64,000 nt of DNA from Chthoniobacteraceae bacterium (GTDB taxonomy: Bacteria; Verrucomicrobiota; Verrucomicrobiia; Chthoniobacterales; Chthoniobacteraceae), in contig JAQGOL010000029.1 of NCBI GenBank assembly GCA_028293625.1, forward strand, positions 186,001-250,000, read 5' to 3'. Each line of letters opens with the position of its first letter. Positions within the stretch are counted from its first letter, which is position 1. Both the position numbers and the translations under genes were made by a program. The notes beneath the pieces are model-generated. The model worked only from the letters and a program-made list of their open reading frames with translations. It was not told the origin of the DNA and made no database searches. Below, piece by piece: positions 55,226 through 64,000 of this stretch.

Positions 55226-56098
55226 ATGGATTACCACGAGCATCTTCTCGCATCCGGCAGCCCTCTTTTTCTGAAAGAACCGCTGTGCCAGGAGCCGATT
55301 TACGCCGAGGTGATTCTTACTCATGGCCGCGGCGAGCATTCGGGGCGTTATGGCCATGTGACCAAAGCCCTGGCCGCACACGGGCTGCGGCTTTGGAGTT
55401 ACGATCTGCGCGGTCACGGCAGATCCGGCGGGGTGCGCGGCGATCTGCCTGCCTACTCGGCTTTGTTGGATGACCTCGATCGCGTGATTGGTTTCGTGAA
55501 AGAAAAAACCACGGCGCCCATCTTTCTGCTTGGCCATAGTCTGGGCGGACAGATCACGTTGAATTACCTTCAATCGCGAAAATTCGACGGACGCGGTGCG
55601 ATCGTTGCCTCTCCTTATCTGAGATTGGCGTATACGCCGCCGCGGTGGCGCTTGATTCTGGCCGGAGCCGCGCGCTGGATTTGGCCTTCCTTGACCCAGC
55701 CCACGCCGTTGCCCTGGGAGCGGCTTTCCCGGGATCAAGCCCATCTGGCCTCTTTCCCCGATCCGGAGCTGACGCATCATTTGATTTCTGCCCGGATGTA
55801 TCATGCAATTCGCAATGGCGCGCTGAGTGCCCTGGCGGGCGCTGCCAATTTGAAAGTGCCGCTTTTATTAATCCACGGTGCAGAGGATCTGGTCACCAGC
55901 GTGGAAGCCACCCGCGAATTTTTCTCGGCCCTGGGCTCTTCGGATAAAACCCTCAGGATTTATCCGGAGATGCTGCATGAAACCCACAATGACATTGGGC
56001 GTGAGCAGGTGATCAGCGACATTATTGGATGGATCAAATCGCGGGCCGGCGGCAATGCGACCGGTATTCGAAATTCGGCCTCGATGAATGAAAAGTGA
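55226..56098 (+). CDS. Alpha/beta hydrolase, monoacylglycerol lipase/lysophospholipase-like
   Basis: 290 residues from 55226 (ATG at 55196 would add ten). Motifs: HGRGEHSGRYGHV (oxyanion region, about 32-44), the DLRGHGRSGG segment, the nucleophile elbow LLGHSLGG (about 103, GxSxG), the acid in LLIHGAEDLVTS and the His in MLHETHND. These are the monoacylglycerol lipase signatures (serine, aspartate, histidine). It hydrolyses monoglycerides or lysophospholipids in the family. No membrane helix or signal. Its start lies close to the divergent prepilin gene (97 bp between starts); the small basic protein follows 91 bp downstream. Confidence 0.88.
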   Translation: MDYHEHLLASGSPLFLKEPLCQEPIYAEVILTHGRGEHSGRYGHVTKALAAHGLRLWSYDLRGHGRSGGVRGDLPAYSALLDDLDRVIGFVKEKTTAPIFLLGHSLGGQITLNYLQSRKFDGRGAIVASPYLRLAYTPPRWRLILAGAARWIWPSLTQPTPLPWERLSRDQAHLASFPDPELTHHLISARMYHAIRNGALSALAGAANLKVPLLLIHGAEDLVTSVEATREFFSALGSSDKTLRIYPEMLHETHNDIGREQVISDIIGWIKSRAGGNATGIRNSASMNEK

Positions 56099-56189
56099 AC
56101 GGATAGAGGAGTTGCCCGCAGTTTCCCCTTCCCACTTTTGCTTTCGCCCCTATAGTGCCCGCCCTTTCTCAAATAGGAAAATTACTTTT

Positions 56190-56345
56190 ATGTCTCAACA
56201 TCCCAGTCTTAAAGGTGCCAGCACCATCGCCGCCAAGCGCAATGTATTGAAGCGTTTCGAGCGCGTTGAAGTGCTCAAAAAGCGCGGCCAGTTCAAAGCC
56301 GGCGATAAAGTGATCGGCCTTAAGAAGACCAAGCCGGACGAATAA
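56190..56345 (+). CDS. Verrucomicrobia/Chlamydiae small basic protein
   Basis: 51 residues, Lys/Arg-rich: SQHPSLKGASTIAAKRNVLK to KVIGLKKTKPDE. This matches a small basic family known from Verrucomicrobia and Chlamydiae, thought to bind nucleic acid or the ribosome; its function is not known to me. The ATG at 56190 is the only sensible start (AGGAAA at 56175-56180 before it); the longer frame from 56088 runs through the end of the preceding gene. A strong terminator follows 29 bp after the stop, so it may be its own highly expressed unit. Confidence 0.88.
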   Translation: MSQHPSLKGASTIAAKRNVLKRFERVEVLKKRGQFKAGDKVIGLKKTKPDE

Positions 56346-56373
56346 CCGCGCGCTTTCTTTTTCGCAGAATTTT

Positions 56374-56443
56374 AACCGCCGAGGTGCTGGTGATGCCGGG
56401 AAGTTTTCCGGCAAATCCCGTGCCTCGGCGGTTTGCGTTTTTT
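56374..56443 (+). terminator. Terminator after the small basic protein
   Basis: AACCGCCGAGG (56374-56384) pairs with CCTCGGCGGTT (56423-56433) in an 11-bp perfect stem, followed by TGCGTTTTTT. The loop holds a second hairpin GCCGG/CCGGC. The end abuts the stop of the convergent vWA gene. Confidence 0.93.
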
Positions 56444-59064
56444 CATCCCCATGTTCGACGCCGCAGCCAGATATCGAGAGGAAAGAGCAGAAGCGCGCCA
56501 ATGAGAAAAGCGCTGCTTAAATCGTAGCGTGACACGGCCGGGTTTTTTGGAGCGCTGAAAATTTCGGCCGGTTGCGGATTAAATTTACCCGGAGCCAATT
56601 GCGCCATCTGACTTAATAACGACTCGTTGGTTTCAGACGTCAGGAACTCGCGGGGATAACTTTGGGTATGGGCGAAATCGTAACCGCCATCGGGAAGATC
56701 CGGTGAAGTGAGGTGGAAAAGCGTGGTTCCTTCGGATGGCAGATCAAACGTCGCGCTGTATTGGCCCGGACTTTCCTGGCGGGCAATGAGTCGTTGAGTG
56801 GCGCCGTCTTGCGGGCCGGCATTGATTTCGAGCGGAAGCGCGTTGCGGAAAGCGCCATCTGGTTTTAACGCATCGACGGAAACCGTCAGTTTTCCGGCCA
56901 ATTCGTTTGCTGTCACTCCAAAGCTGGCCTGATCGCTTTTCCGCATCAGCCCGCGCACCAGTTGCGGCCAGAACTTGTTGAATCCCGGCCAGTTCAACCA
57001 GTCCGCGGCCCATCGGCTTTTTGCATCGGAGGTAAATGCGGCGGTCTGCCCGAGTCCGTAACGCCAGGTCGCGAGCAACGGTTCGCCGCGTTCGGTTGCC
57101 AGGAGAATCTGTGAGCCCGGTTTGGGCTTCGTGGTGTTATAGCCAAGAAGAAGCGGCGACTGCGCCCAATCGATCCCGGCAATGATCGCGCTTTTGCCGG
57201 AGGGCACCGCCTGGAACGGTTCCTCCACCAGGCTCGACTGCGCCACTTTCATTGTCTCGGTGCTGAAAATCTGCGGGAGCGTCGTGGCATCGCTTGTAAG
57301 GTAAAATCGCCCGTTTCCGCGTTCGGCGAGCTGGCGCAGAAACGCGGTGTCCTTGTCGGATTCAAGCCCGAGTGCGACCACCGAGGTGGTGATTTTGGCG
57401 GCCAGCATGGCGGCGGCCAGATCGAATGAGGTGCCGTTTCCTTTCGAGCCGTCGCTCATTTCCCCCGCATTTTTTTCTTCGGCATCGGCGGCATCGGAGA
57501 AAAGGATGAGATGTTTGATGCGGGCCGGCGCATCGCGCAGAAGCTGAAAGGCTTCCGCCAGCGATGTATAAATATAGATGCCGCCGCCGCCGGCTGTGAC
57601 GCTCAGGATCTTTTGCTCGACGGGTGCCTTGGCCGGATGTTGCTGAAGGGGCGCGACCACATGTGAGCGCACATCCACGGCCAGCACGCCGAAATAATCC
57701 TTCGGTTGAAGCACGTTGAGGGCAAAAACGGCGCCTTGGTTTGCCAGTGCGATCTTGGTTTGCCCCTGCACCACTGCTGTCATCGAGCCGGAACGGTCGA
57801 GCACGACGAGCAAAGCGACACTGGGAAGATCCTGGCGGTCGTCGTGTTCCATGCGGACCGGGAGCATCTGTTCTATCGGGGTGCGGAAATAACCACCGAC
57901 GCCAAAGCTGTTGTCGCCGCCGAGCATGACAAATCCACCGCCAAAGTCCTGGACCCAGCGGCGGTATAACTCCATGCATTCACGCCCCAGCGTAAGCGCC
58001 GACAGGTCGCTGAGCATGAAGAGATCAAACGGCTGCAAGTCCTCCAGCGTTTTGGGCGCGCCGAGCGGGCCGCGCGTTTCAACCGTGATCTTTTCCTTCC
58101 TCAATGCCTCGGCCAGCGGCCGGCTGCGGCTCTCATCCGCATCGACGATCAGGACGCGAGGTTCGCCACGGAGGGCCGCGGTTGCCTGGGCCCGGTTGTT
58201 TTCACTCAACGTGTCGGCGCCCGGCTCGGGCACGATCTCAACCTCGTACGAAATAAACTTTCCGTCGGCCTTCAGATTGGCCTTTTTAAAAAGGTTATTC
58301 CCTTTCTTCAGTGCCAGACTGATTTCCTCGAGCAGGAATTGGTTCTGGTAAACTTTGACCTTCACCGTTGTCTCGAGGTTGCTCTGAATGCTGGCGCTCA
58401 GATCAAACGGTTCGCCGTTCTTGAGCCGGCGCGGCACTTCAACCTTCTCCACGAGCACTTCCGGCGTAAACGGATTGCGCAGTGGAACGGTGAAAACTTC
58501 GATCCCCGCCGCGGCCAGCCGTTGGGCGGCTTGCGCGGCCTGGCCATCGGTATCGGCGCCATCGGTCAACACGACAAGGCGTTTGGCTTTTTCAGCGGGG
58601 AAAAACGCGCTCGCAAATTCCATGGCCGCGCCGAGATCGCTCTGTTTACGCTCTTCCAGAGGCGGCTCCGGCCATGATTGGGCAATCCGCGCATGCTGGA
58701 CCGGTGGCTGCAAAAGGACCGGCTTTTGCGCAAACCCGACAACCCCCGTCATATCGCCCGAGTGCTGTGCGGCGAGGCTTGTATTGGTAAAATCGCGAGC
58801 CTGTTGCGACGCTTGCGGAGAAAGGCTGGCGGATTGATCTATTGCAAAGAGGACCGCCAGATCGTTGGAAGGCCGCAAAATCCGCACTTCAGCCAACGCA
58901 AATATCAGCAGCAAAAGAAGGAACGCGCGTAATGCCAGACAGACGGCCCGCTGGGGACGGCTCAGTTCGGCAAGCGAGCCGCGCATCGCCAGAAAAAGCA
59001 ACGGGATCACCAGCAAAAACCAGAGACTGAGTGGATACGTCAGTTCAAACATGGAAGTGCTCAT
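56443..59064 (-). CDS. vWA/glutamine-amidotransferase-like membrane protein
   Basis: 873 residues; the ATG at 59064 overlaps the stop of the BatA-like gene (ATGA). Two N-terminal membrane helices (about 8-25 and 39-58), a vWA-like segment with AIDQSAS (about 70), an amidotransferase-like domain around 300-410 (RVLIVDADESRSRPLAEAL, FGGGFVMLGG), a second vWA domain with intact MIDAS DRSGS (about 421), then a beta-rich region and a C-terminal helix (SAFLIGALLLFPLDIWL). The N-terminal MIDAS reads DxSxS. These proteins are usually partners of MoxR ATPases and DUF58 proteins; likely a membrane-bound chaperone-like complex. Role unknown. Confidence 0.9.
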   Translation of the reverse strand: MSTSMFELTYPLSLWFLLVIPLLFLAMRGSLAELSRPQRAVCLALRAFLLLLLIFALAEVRILRPSNDLAVLFAIDQSASLSPQASQQARDFTNTSLAAQHSGDMTGVVGFAQKPVLLQPPVQHARIAQSWPEPPLEERKQSDLGAAMEFASAFFPAEKAKRLVVLTDGADTDGQAAQAAQRLAAAGIEVFTVPLRNPFTPEVLVEKVEVPRRLKNGEPFDLSASIQSNLETTVKVKVYQNQFLLEEISLALKKGNNLFKKANLKADGKFISYEVEIVPEPGADTLSENNRAQATAALRGEPRVLIVDADESRSRPLAEALRKEKITVETRGPLGAPKTLEDLQPFDLFMLSDLSALTLGRECMELYRRWVQDFGGGFVMLGGDNSFGVGGYFRTPIEQMLPVRMEHDDRQDLPSVALLVVLDRSGSMTAVVQGQTKIALANQGAVFALNVLQPKDYFGVLAVDVRSHVVAPLQQHPAKAPVEQKILSVTAGGGGIYIYTSLAEAFQLLRDAPARIKHLILFSDAADAEEKNAGEMSDGSKGNGTSFDLAAAMLAAKITTSVVALGLESDKDTAFLRQLAERGNGRFYLTSDATTLPQIFSTETMKVAQSSLVEEPFQAVPSGKSAIIAGIDWAQSPLLLGYNTTKPKPGSQILLATERGEPLLATWRYGLGQTAAFTSDAKSRWAADWLNWPGFNKFWPQLVRGLMRKSDQASFGVTANELAGKLTVSVDALKPDGAFRNALPLEINAGPQDGATQRLIARQESPGQYSATFDLPSEGTTLFHLTSPDLPDGGYDFAHTQSYPREFLTSETNESLLSQMAQLAPGKFNPQPAEIFSAPKNPAVSRYDLSSAFLIGALLLFPLDIWLRRRTWG

Positions 59065-60962
59065 TCGGTGCGTCTCCGATGAAAAAGAAACCACTCCATG
59101 GTGGAGAGCAGCAAAGCGGCGATTGCCAGATACTGCCAGAGGGGACGCTGCATCATGGGCATCGCCACGGCGGTTGGAGTCGTTGCCGCGACCTGCGTTG
59201 CCGTGGCGCGCAAATCGGATTCCGCCTCGCTGAACATATTGACCGCCACCCAATTGGCGCCGCCGGGCGCCGGTGGATCGAGCCGGTAATAGCCTTGCCG
59301 CGATGGCTGGAAAAACGCGCGCGCCATCGCCCCCGGTTTCGCGGGGAAATCCGTCTCAGGCTCGGTTGAAACGTTTTGCCCGGGATCGAGCGCCAGCGTT
59401 TCACCCGTGGAAATGGAGCGGGGCAGGGGGGTGGATTCGTGGGCAAGCCAATGGACGGCGTTGCTGATCAGGAGTGGAAACGCGATGCGCAATGGCAGAT
59501 CCGATTCCGCCACATCAAATCCAAGTGCCACGACCCGTTGTTCTCCCGGCGGCGTGGTGGTGCGCCGGCTTCCTGCAATCAGAACCGGCTCGTCAAACGC
59601 GCGTAGCGGCGTTTGAAATGTCCACTCCGGTGCCTCGGAAGGAAGCCGCATTGGGCTGGCTCGCACAATGGTCAGGTTTTGCAAATCGACCAACCGCAGA
59701 AGAGGATGCTGATTATCAATTTCAGTCAGGATTGGCTGTTCGAGACTTGGGCCGGATGCGGTAAAGGGGGTTTGCTTGAAAAAGAGGAAGTTGCCGGCGG
59801 TTTTTCCGAAGGCGAACTCAGCCGGGAGCACGTTGTCGAAAAGGACGGCGTCAAACTTCTCGGCCATCGGTAGCGTGAACGCATCGGGAGTAAGCAGCTC
59901 AAAGCGCAATTGGAGATCGGCGGCGAGCAGCTTTTCCAAAAACCAGTTTCCTTTGGTGACCAAAAGCAGACGCGCTGGCTGCGGCGTTGGCACAAGCGCG
60001 TATGCCGTGTTGTCGAGGGGAAGCGCGTCGGCCGTATCGAGCTGCGCTTTTAGCCAGCCACGCGCCGAGCGCTCGGTGCGCGGCAGGATCGGGAAAAAAT
60101 CGAGTTTCCGTCCTCCCGCTTCAATTTCAAACGGCTTGATCTCCAGTCGCCGGCCATCGAGTGAAAGCTCGACATTTCCTTTTACCGGTGCCGTGCCGAA
60201 GTTGCGGATTTCGAGCAATACCTCACTGGTCTGCGGGCTGTTAAGCAGCGGCCGTGTGGAAAAGCGGGTGATTGCCACGTTATCGCGAGCCGTTCCGGTG
60301 AACGCATACGAAACCGCCGGTTCGTACGCGGCATTGGCGGAATCCAGGTAGACCACAGGCTGGGTATCGGAGCGTGGTGTGGAGGTGAGCACAACGATGC
60401 GGTGCCTGCCTTTTCGTGAAGAAAGGAGTGTCTGCGCGAGATGCACCGCAGAGTCGAGATTGCCGGTGGCATCGGTGGCACTGGCCGCCTTGAGCGCCGC
60501 CTCGAGCGGTTTTACATCCCCGGTAAACGGCACCGCCACATCGGCGGCGGCACCGGCGAAAATGAGCGCCACCTGGCTGCGCCTGTTGGCCTGGCTCACA
60601 TACGGCGCCGCAAGACGGCGCGCCCTGTCAAACCGGGATTCGCCGTCATCCTCAACGGCTTGCATCCGCGCCCGGGTATCGACGATGAGCACCGTGTCCG
60701 AGCCGGCGGCCAGGAACGCGTCCAATGTCGGCTTGGCCAGCGCGGTGAGGATCAGCAGGAAAATGAGCAGATGGAGCAGGAGCGACAAAAGATTGCGCAA
60801 CCGATGGAAGAGAGCCCGTTGCCGGTTTTCCTGAAGCACCCGCTGCCAGAACATGAGGGTGGAAACCGGGATCTGCCGCCGTTTTACCTTCAACAGATAA
60901 AGCAGCACGATCACCGGGATCCCTGCCAAAAACCACGCCGCCCATGGAGCGAGAAAAGTCAT
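59061..60962 (-). CDS. BatA-like membrane protein with degenerate vWA domain
   Basis: 633 residues. Two N-terminal helices (WFLAGIPVIVLLYLLKVKRRQIPVST split at residues 8-25, then LLSLLLHLLIFLLILTALA at about 59-77) are the BatA signature; LKVKRR and the LFHRLRNL segment fit. The following vWA-like domain has DTRARM where a metal-site DxSxS is normal, so its MIDAS is degenerate. The remaining ~400 residues include beta-sandwich segments and end in a third helix (LWQYLAIAALLLSTMEWFL). Overlaps the vWA gene by 4 bp; the DUF58 gene lies 40 bp upstream. Confidence 0.88.
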   Translation of the reverse strand: MTFLAPWAAWFLAGIPVIVLLYLLKVKRRQIPVSTLMFWQRVLQENRQRALFHRLRNLLSLLLHLLIFLLILTALAKPTLDAFLAAGSDTVLIVDTRARMQAVEDDGESRFDRARRLAAPYVSQANRRSQVALIFAGAAADVAVPFTGDVKPLEAALKAASATDATGNLDSAVHLAQTLLSSRKGRHRIVVLTSTPRSDTQPVVYLDSANAAYEPAVSYAFTGTARDNVAITRFSTRPLLNSPQTSEVLLEIRNFGTAPVKGNVELSLDGRRLEIKPFEIEAGGRKLDFFPILPRTERSARGWLKAQLDTADALPLDNTAYALVPTPQPARLLLVTKGNWFLEKLLAADLQLRFELLTPDAFTLPMAEKFDAVLFDNVLPAEFAFGKTAGNFLFFKQTPFTASGPSLEQPILTEIDNQHPLLRLVDLQNLTIVRASPMRLPSEAPEWTFQTPLRAFDEPVLIAGSRRTTTPPGEQRVVALGFDVAESDLPLRIAFPLLISNAVHWLAHESTPLPRSISTGETLALDPGQNVSTEPETDFPAKPGAMARAFFQPSRQGYYRLDPPAPGGANWVAVNMFSEAESDLRATATQVAATTPTAVAMPMMQRPLWQYLAIAALLLSTMEWFLFHRRRTE

Positions 60963-61002
60963 CCGTTGCGGGGCTTAAAACGGGCCCTGGGCGTGCCGCG
61001 TT

Positions 61003-61914
61003 TCATTGAATGATCCTTCCGTCCCGGAGCACTTTAAGCACGAGATCTTCAAACGGGATCGCCGTGGAAGCCTGCGCGTAACCGATGCCGCGCTTCAGGC
61101 AGAACGCGCCCAGATCCTTTATAAACAAATCAATCTCCTCGTGATAGCGCCGCAGCAGCGACTCGTTCGCCGTGACATCGAATGCCATCCCGCTTTCGCC
61201 TTCAACCAACCGCAGATCGCCTGTCATTCGCGGACGCAGTTCGCTGGGATCAAGCACCTGCACCACATGGAGCTCAAACTGATTGTGCCGCAGCAAGCCA
61301 AGCGCTTCCTCATATCCGCCCGGGTCAAAAAGGTCGCTTAAAACAAAGACCAGACCGCGCCGTTTGATCCTCCTCGCAAAGGTCTGACAAGTGGTGCGCA
61401 GGTCCGTCTGTCCCGGCGATTCCGGCACCCGGCGCAGAAATTCGAGCACTTTGTGAAACTGGCTTTTACCGCGGGAAAGCCCCATGTCGCCCTGGAGGCT
61501 CGAGCCAAACCAATGAAGATTGACGCGGTCCAGATTGGCCAGGCCAATATAAGCGAGCGAAGCGGCAATCCGGCAGGCGGCATCGAGTTTCGAAGGGGAT
61601 CCGTCGGAGGTCTCGGGCCATCGCATCGAGGCACTCGCGTCAATGAGGAAATCGATATGCAGATCCTGTTCCTGCTCGAAGAGCTTCACCACCAGCCGAT
61701 CGAGCCGGCCATAAATGTTCCAGTCGACCATCCGCAGGTCGTCGCCTCCGCTGTAATTGCGGTAATCGGCAAATTCCAGACTGGAGCCAAGCTGTTTGCT
61801 TTTGCGTTCGGCGCGATGCTCGCCCCGGAAGAGTTTTCGGGAGAGGAGATAGAGTTGCTCGAGCTTTGAGAGAAAAGCGGAATCAAAGATCGGCGAGGTG
61901 GTCGCGGTATCCAA
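61003..61914 (-). CDS. DUF58 domain protein
   Basis: 303 residues, cytoplasmic. DUF58 signature YRNYSGGDDLRMVDWNIYGR with following LVVKLFEQEQ, then an intact vWA-type metal motif DASASM (about 92). The rest is the usual vWA fold. It is the first gene of a DUF58/BatA-like/vWA set; in other genomes a MoxR ATPase lies immediately before it, but here the neighbour upstream is a DUF4126 gene. Function of the set is unknown; in some bacteria it supports envelope or metal-related stress. Confidence 0.92.
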   Translation of the reverse strand: MDTATTSPIFDSAFLSKLEQLYLLSRKLFRGEHRAERKSKQLGSSLEFADYRNYSGGDDLRMVDWNIYGRLDRLVVKLFEQEQDLHIDFLIDASASMRWPETSDGSPSKLDAACRIAASLAYIGLANLDRVNLHWFGSSLQGDMGLSRGKSQFHKVLEFLRRVPESPGQTDLRTTCQTFARRIKRRGLVFVLSDLFDPGGYEEALGLLRHNQFELHVVQVLDPSELRPRMTGDLRLVEGESGMAFDVTANESLLRRYHEEIDLFIKDLGAFCLKRGIGYAQASTAIPFEDLVLKVLRDGRIIQ

Positions 61915-62000
61915 GGCAGTAGGGAGGTTGCCGGGGATCGCTTAACGATGCAACGGCGCGCTTTTCTTTCCACTAAAAGAGCCCGCGGCGGCCTGTTTTT

Positions 62001-63035
62001 TTACGCCACCAGCTCAGGCGCCGACGCGGGTTCAACCGATGCAAGCCGTTCACGCAGCGACGCCGTGACGGCGCCCGCCACCGAGCTTTGCGTCCGATCA
62101 AAGACAAAGAGGAGCTTCGTTTTTTTCTCCAGGTTGTAGAAGATCAGGTATTCGCTTAAAAACTTGGGCTCCTGGGAGATCTTGTAATGGGCAAGATCGA
62201 GGCAGACGGCCAGTTTCCTGAATCTGCCCCGGGAGACGAACCAAATCTTGCCTGGTTCCTCCGCCGTTGCGATCAGGTAACCAAACACATTGGCGGGAAT
62301 GCCTTTAGCCGAACGGCAAACGCAATGCGCGGCCCAGACGATGGTTTCTCCCAGCAGATTATGATTATGGAAAAGGATGTGCAGGTCGGGTGGCAGATTG
62401 GTCCCCAGCTGCATAATCGGTTTGTCGCTCGCCGGTGAACCGATCTTCTTCCACAAAAGCCAGATCTGCACCCTGGCCGCCCGGTAAATCTTGGGACCGA
62501 AATAGACCATCAGCAGGAGCACGATGCCGAACACGACAAACGCCAGAGTCGGATCGGTCTTGATCAATGCCAGGCCGCCAAGCACCGCGACATCCTCCGT
62601 CAGGCTCACCGCGATATTGGAGAACGGCTCGGGCGAATGATTGACCACAAGCCGCGTGCCCGACTTCACCGTGTGCACGAGCATCGTCACGCTCCCGCCA
62701 AGCAGCCCAACGATCACATCAAAAACCGGGTCCGGCTTGCCGAGCACGCGGATGGCCAGAAGCGCGCCGCCCACCGGCCGGATGATCGTATGGACCACGT
62801 CCCAAAGCGAATCGACCCACGGCACTTTATCCGCGAAAAACTCGATGACGTAGAGTGTCCCTGCAATTGCCACAATCGCCGGATGCCCCAGGATGACCAG
62901 ATCAGGATGCGACGTGCTGACGTCAATCCACTGCTGCTGAATGGCCAGGCCGGTGACAAAAACCGTCAGATAAAGGTTCAGACCAGCCAGCGTGGCCAGT
63001 CCAAGGGCGATCCCTAGAGTTTGCAGCGGTTCCAT
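62001..63035 (-). CDS. DUF4126 membrane protein
   Basis: 344 residues. N-terminal ~190 residues are the DUF4126 membrane domain: about five helices, with LGLATLAGLNLYLTVFVTGL at the start and LGGLALIKTDPTLAFVVFGIVLLLM later. The C-terminal ~150 residues are soluble and contain a Cys-rich patch (HCVCRSAKG) and a basic helix. Stop at 62001; the FAA hydrolase gene ends 25 bp upstream of its start on the same strand. Function unknown. The DUF58 gene begins 86 bp later. Confidence 0.85.
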   Translation of the reverse strand: MEPLQTLGIALGLATLAGLNLYLTVFVTGLAIQQQWIDVSTSHPDLVILGHPAIVAIAGTLYVIEFFADKVPWVDSLWDVVHTIIRPVGGALLAIRVLGKPDPVFDVIVGLLGGSVTMLVHTVKSGTRLVVNHSPEPFSNIAVSLTEDVAVLGGLALIKTDPTLAFVVFGIVLLLMVYFGPKIYRAARVQIWLLWKKIGSPASDKPIMQLGTNLPPDLHILFHNHNLLGETIVWAAHCVCRSAKGIPANVFGYLIATAEEPGKIWFVSRGRFRKLAVCLDLAHYKISQEPKFLSEYLIFYNLEKKTKLLFVFDRTQSSVAGAVTASLRERLASVEPASAPELVA

Positions 63036-63060
63036 GTGGCAATTATTCGGTTGATGCCGG

Positions 63061-63897
63061 TCAATACAAACTGAAACTCGAGCCTGAGCCCGAGGCCGGT
63101 TCTTCTATGACCGGATTAATAAGCGACCCAATCTGGGGAATTTCAATGCTGACCAGGTCGCCGGGCAATAAAAACCGCACAGGAGTGCGCGCGACACCGA
63201 CGCCATGCGGTGTGCCGGTCAGGATTACGGTGCCCGGCAGAAGCGTGGTGCTGCCGCTTAAAAACTCGATCAACGTGGCGATATCAAAAATCATGTCGCT
63301 GGTGGAAGCGTCCTGAAGAACTTCGCCGCTGACCACCGTCCGGATCCGGAGCGCATTCGGGTCGGGAATCTCGTCCGCCGTAACGATGACCGGTCCAAGC
63401 GGGCAGAACGTATCGAAGCTCTTTCCGCGGCACCATTGGGAGCCGCCCCCTTCTTTTTGCCAGTCCCGGGCGCTGACATCATTCGCGCAGGTGTAACCGA
63501 AAACATAGGAGAGCGCGTCGGCCCGTGAGACGTTCTTGCAGGCGCGGCCGATAATCACGGCGAGCTCGCATTCAAAATCGACTTTCCGGCTCTCCATCCA
63601 GTGTGGCAGGACAATCGGGTCGCCCGGATTCTGCACCGACGCGAGGTTCTTCATAAACACCACCGGATAGACCGGAATCGGCGTATTGGTTTCCACCGCG
63701 TGCTGACGGTAATTAAGACCGATACAGAGGATCACGGCAGGATCGAGCGGGGCGAGGATTTTGGCGACGTCGGCGGTCTCTTCCGTTGGTTCTAGCCCGG
63801 AGAAAAGTTCGCCTCGTAGCTTGAGGTGTGTGCCGTCGGATTGTTGGGCGGCGTAGCCAATGACGCCTTGGGAGGACTGGTAGCGGATGATTTGCAT
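63061..63897 (-). CDS. Fumarylacetoacetate hydrolase family protein
   Basis: 278 residues from the ATG at 63897 (a TTG 21 bp upstream is also open). FAH-fold enzymes break C-C bonds in acyl-pyruvates or related acids with a divalent metal. Signatures: LCIGLNYRQHAVE (about 58-70), the metal ligands ESRKVDFECELAVIIGR, YVFGYTCANDVSARDWQ, and the C-terminal ILTGTPHGVGVART. Specific substrate not assigned; typical members include 2-hydroxyhepta-2,4-diene-1,7-dioate isomerase and oxaloacetate decarboxylase. It lies 25 bp upstream of the DUF4126 gene. The sequence from 63898 to the window end shows nothing I can call. Confidence 0.92.
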   Translation of the reverse strand: MQIIRYQSSQGVIGYAAQQSDGTHLKLRGELFSGLEPTEETADVAKILAPLDPAVILCIGLNYRQHAVETNTPIPVYPVVFMKNLASVQNPGDPIVLPHWMESRKVDFECELAVIIGRACKNVSRADALSYVFGYTCANDVSARDWQKEGGGSQWCRGKSFDTFCPLGPVIVTADEIPDPNALRIRTVVSGEVLQDASTSDMIFDIATLIEFLSGSTTLLPGTVILTGTPHGVGVARTPVRFLLPGDLVSIEIPQIGSLINPVIEEPASGSGSSFSLY

Positions 63898-64000
63898 GGT
63901 TCTAGGAGCGCCATTCAATGGCGAAGCCGGAGGGGAACTTCAAGGTTTTGAATGTGCGCAGCGTGCAAAACGCCGTTCCATCACACGTTGCAAGCGCTTA

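Overview
The window reads as chromosomal DNA of a free-living Verrucomicrobiota bacterium, probably a soil or freshwater lineage. The pointers are a 51-residue small basic protein of the family restricted to Verrucomicrobia and Chlamydiae (56190-56345), a Planctomycete/Verrucomicrobia-type large heme-binding CxxCH protein (24027-27038), a chlamydia-like long GreA fusion (30954-32798), a verrucomicrobial prepilin-like protein (54383-55129), and several very large exported CotH/lamin-tail/HYR-repeat proteins. No rRNA, CRISPR array, insertion sequence, phage gene or plasmid gene was seen. One tRNA (Gly, anticodon CCC) is present.

Layout. 1-8417: the 3' end of one CotH-type exported protein, a HAD phosphatase and a second, giant CotH-type protein. 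8587-11502: a molybdenum cofactor cluster, with moaE-moaD on the minus strand and moeA-moaC-mogA divergent on the plus strand; moaA is not in the window. 11499-19137: stand-alone enzymes, mostly exported (esterase-like hydrolase, methionine sulfoxide reductase B, a tandem metallopeptidase, a class C beta-lactamase-like hydrolase), an SRPBCC membrane protein and small hypotheticals. 19324-23744: an RND efflux pump (permease then adaptor, overlapping by 4 bp). 24027-27038: a periplasmic heme protein, followed by a clear terminator. 27193-32798: a housekeeping block on the minus strand, greA - eno - ftsB - prfB, where prfB carries the classic programmed +1 frameshift. 33091-37459: tatC, then an ECF sigma factor with an overlapping anti-sigma-like gene and a large exported protein whose signal peptide is broken by an in-frame TGA. 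37547-44846: an extended adenylate-kinase-like protein and two related HYR-repeat surface proteins with matching, apparently leaderless promoters. 45222-48095: a copper operon (CsoR operator, csoR, copA). 48220-50869: a divergent LysR regulator and ilvD. 51046-54043: a methyltransferase and an ABC exporter with a C-terminal cyclic-nucleotide-binding domain, in different codon style from the rest. 54183-56443: tRNA-Gly, prepilin-like gene, lysophospholipase-like hydrolase and small basic protein. 56443-63897: a minus-strand run with a FAA hydrolase, a DUF4126 membrane protein, DUF58, a BatA-like protein and a vWA/amidotransferase-like protein.

How genes fit together. The moa/moe genes form most of one cofactor pathway. 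CsoR should repress itself and copA from a single operator. eno-ftsB-prfB follow one another closely and look co-transcribed. DUF58, BatA-like and vWA proteins are probably one membrane-associated complex, but without the usual MoxR ATPase next door. The RCC1/HYR and HYR proteins are tandem paralogs sharing a C-terminal domain that I do not recognise.
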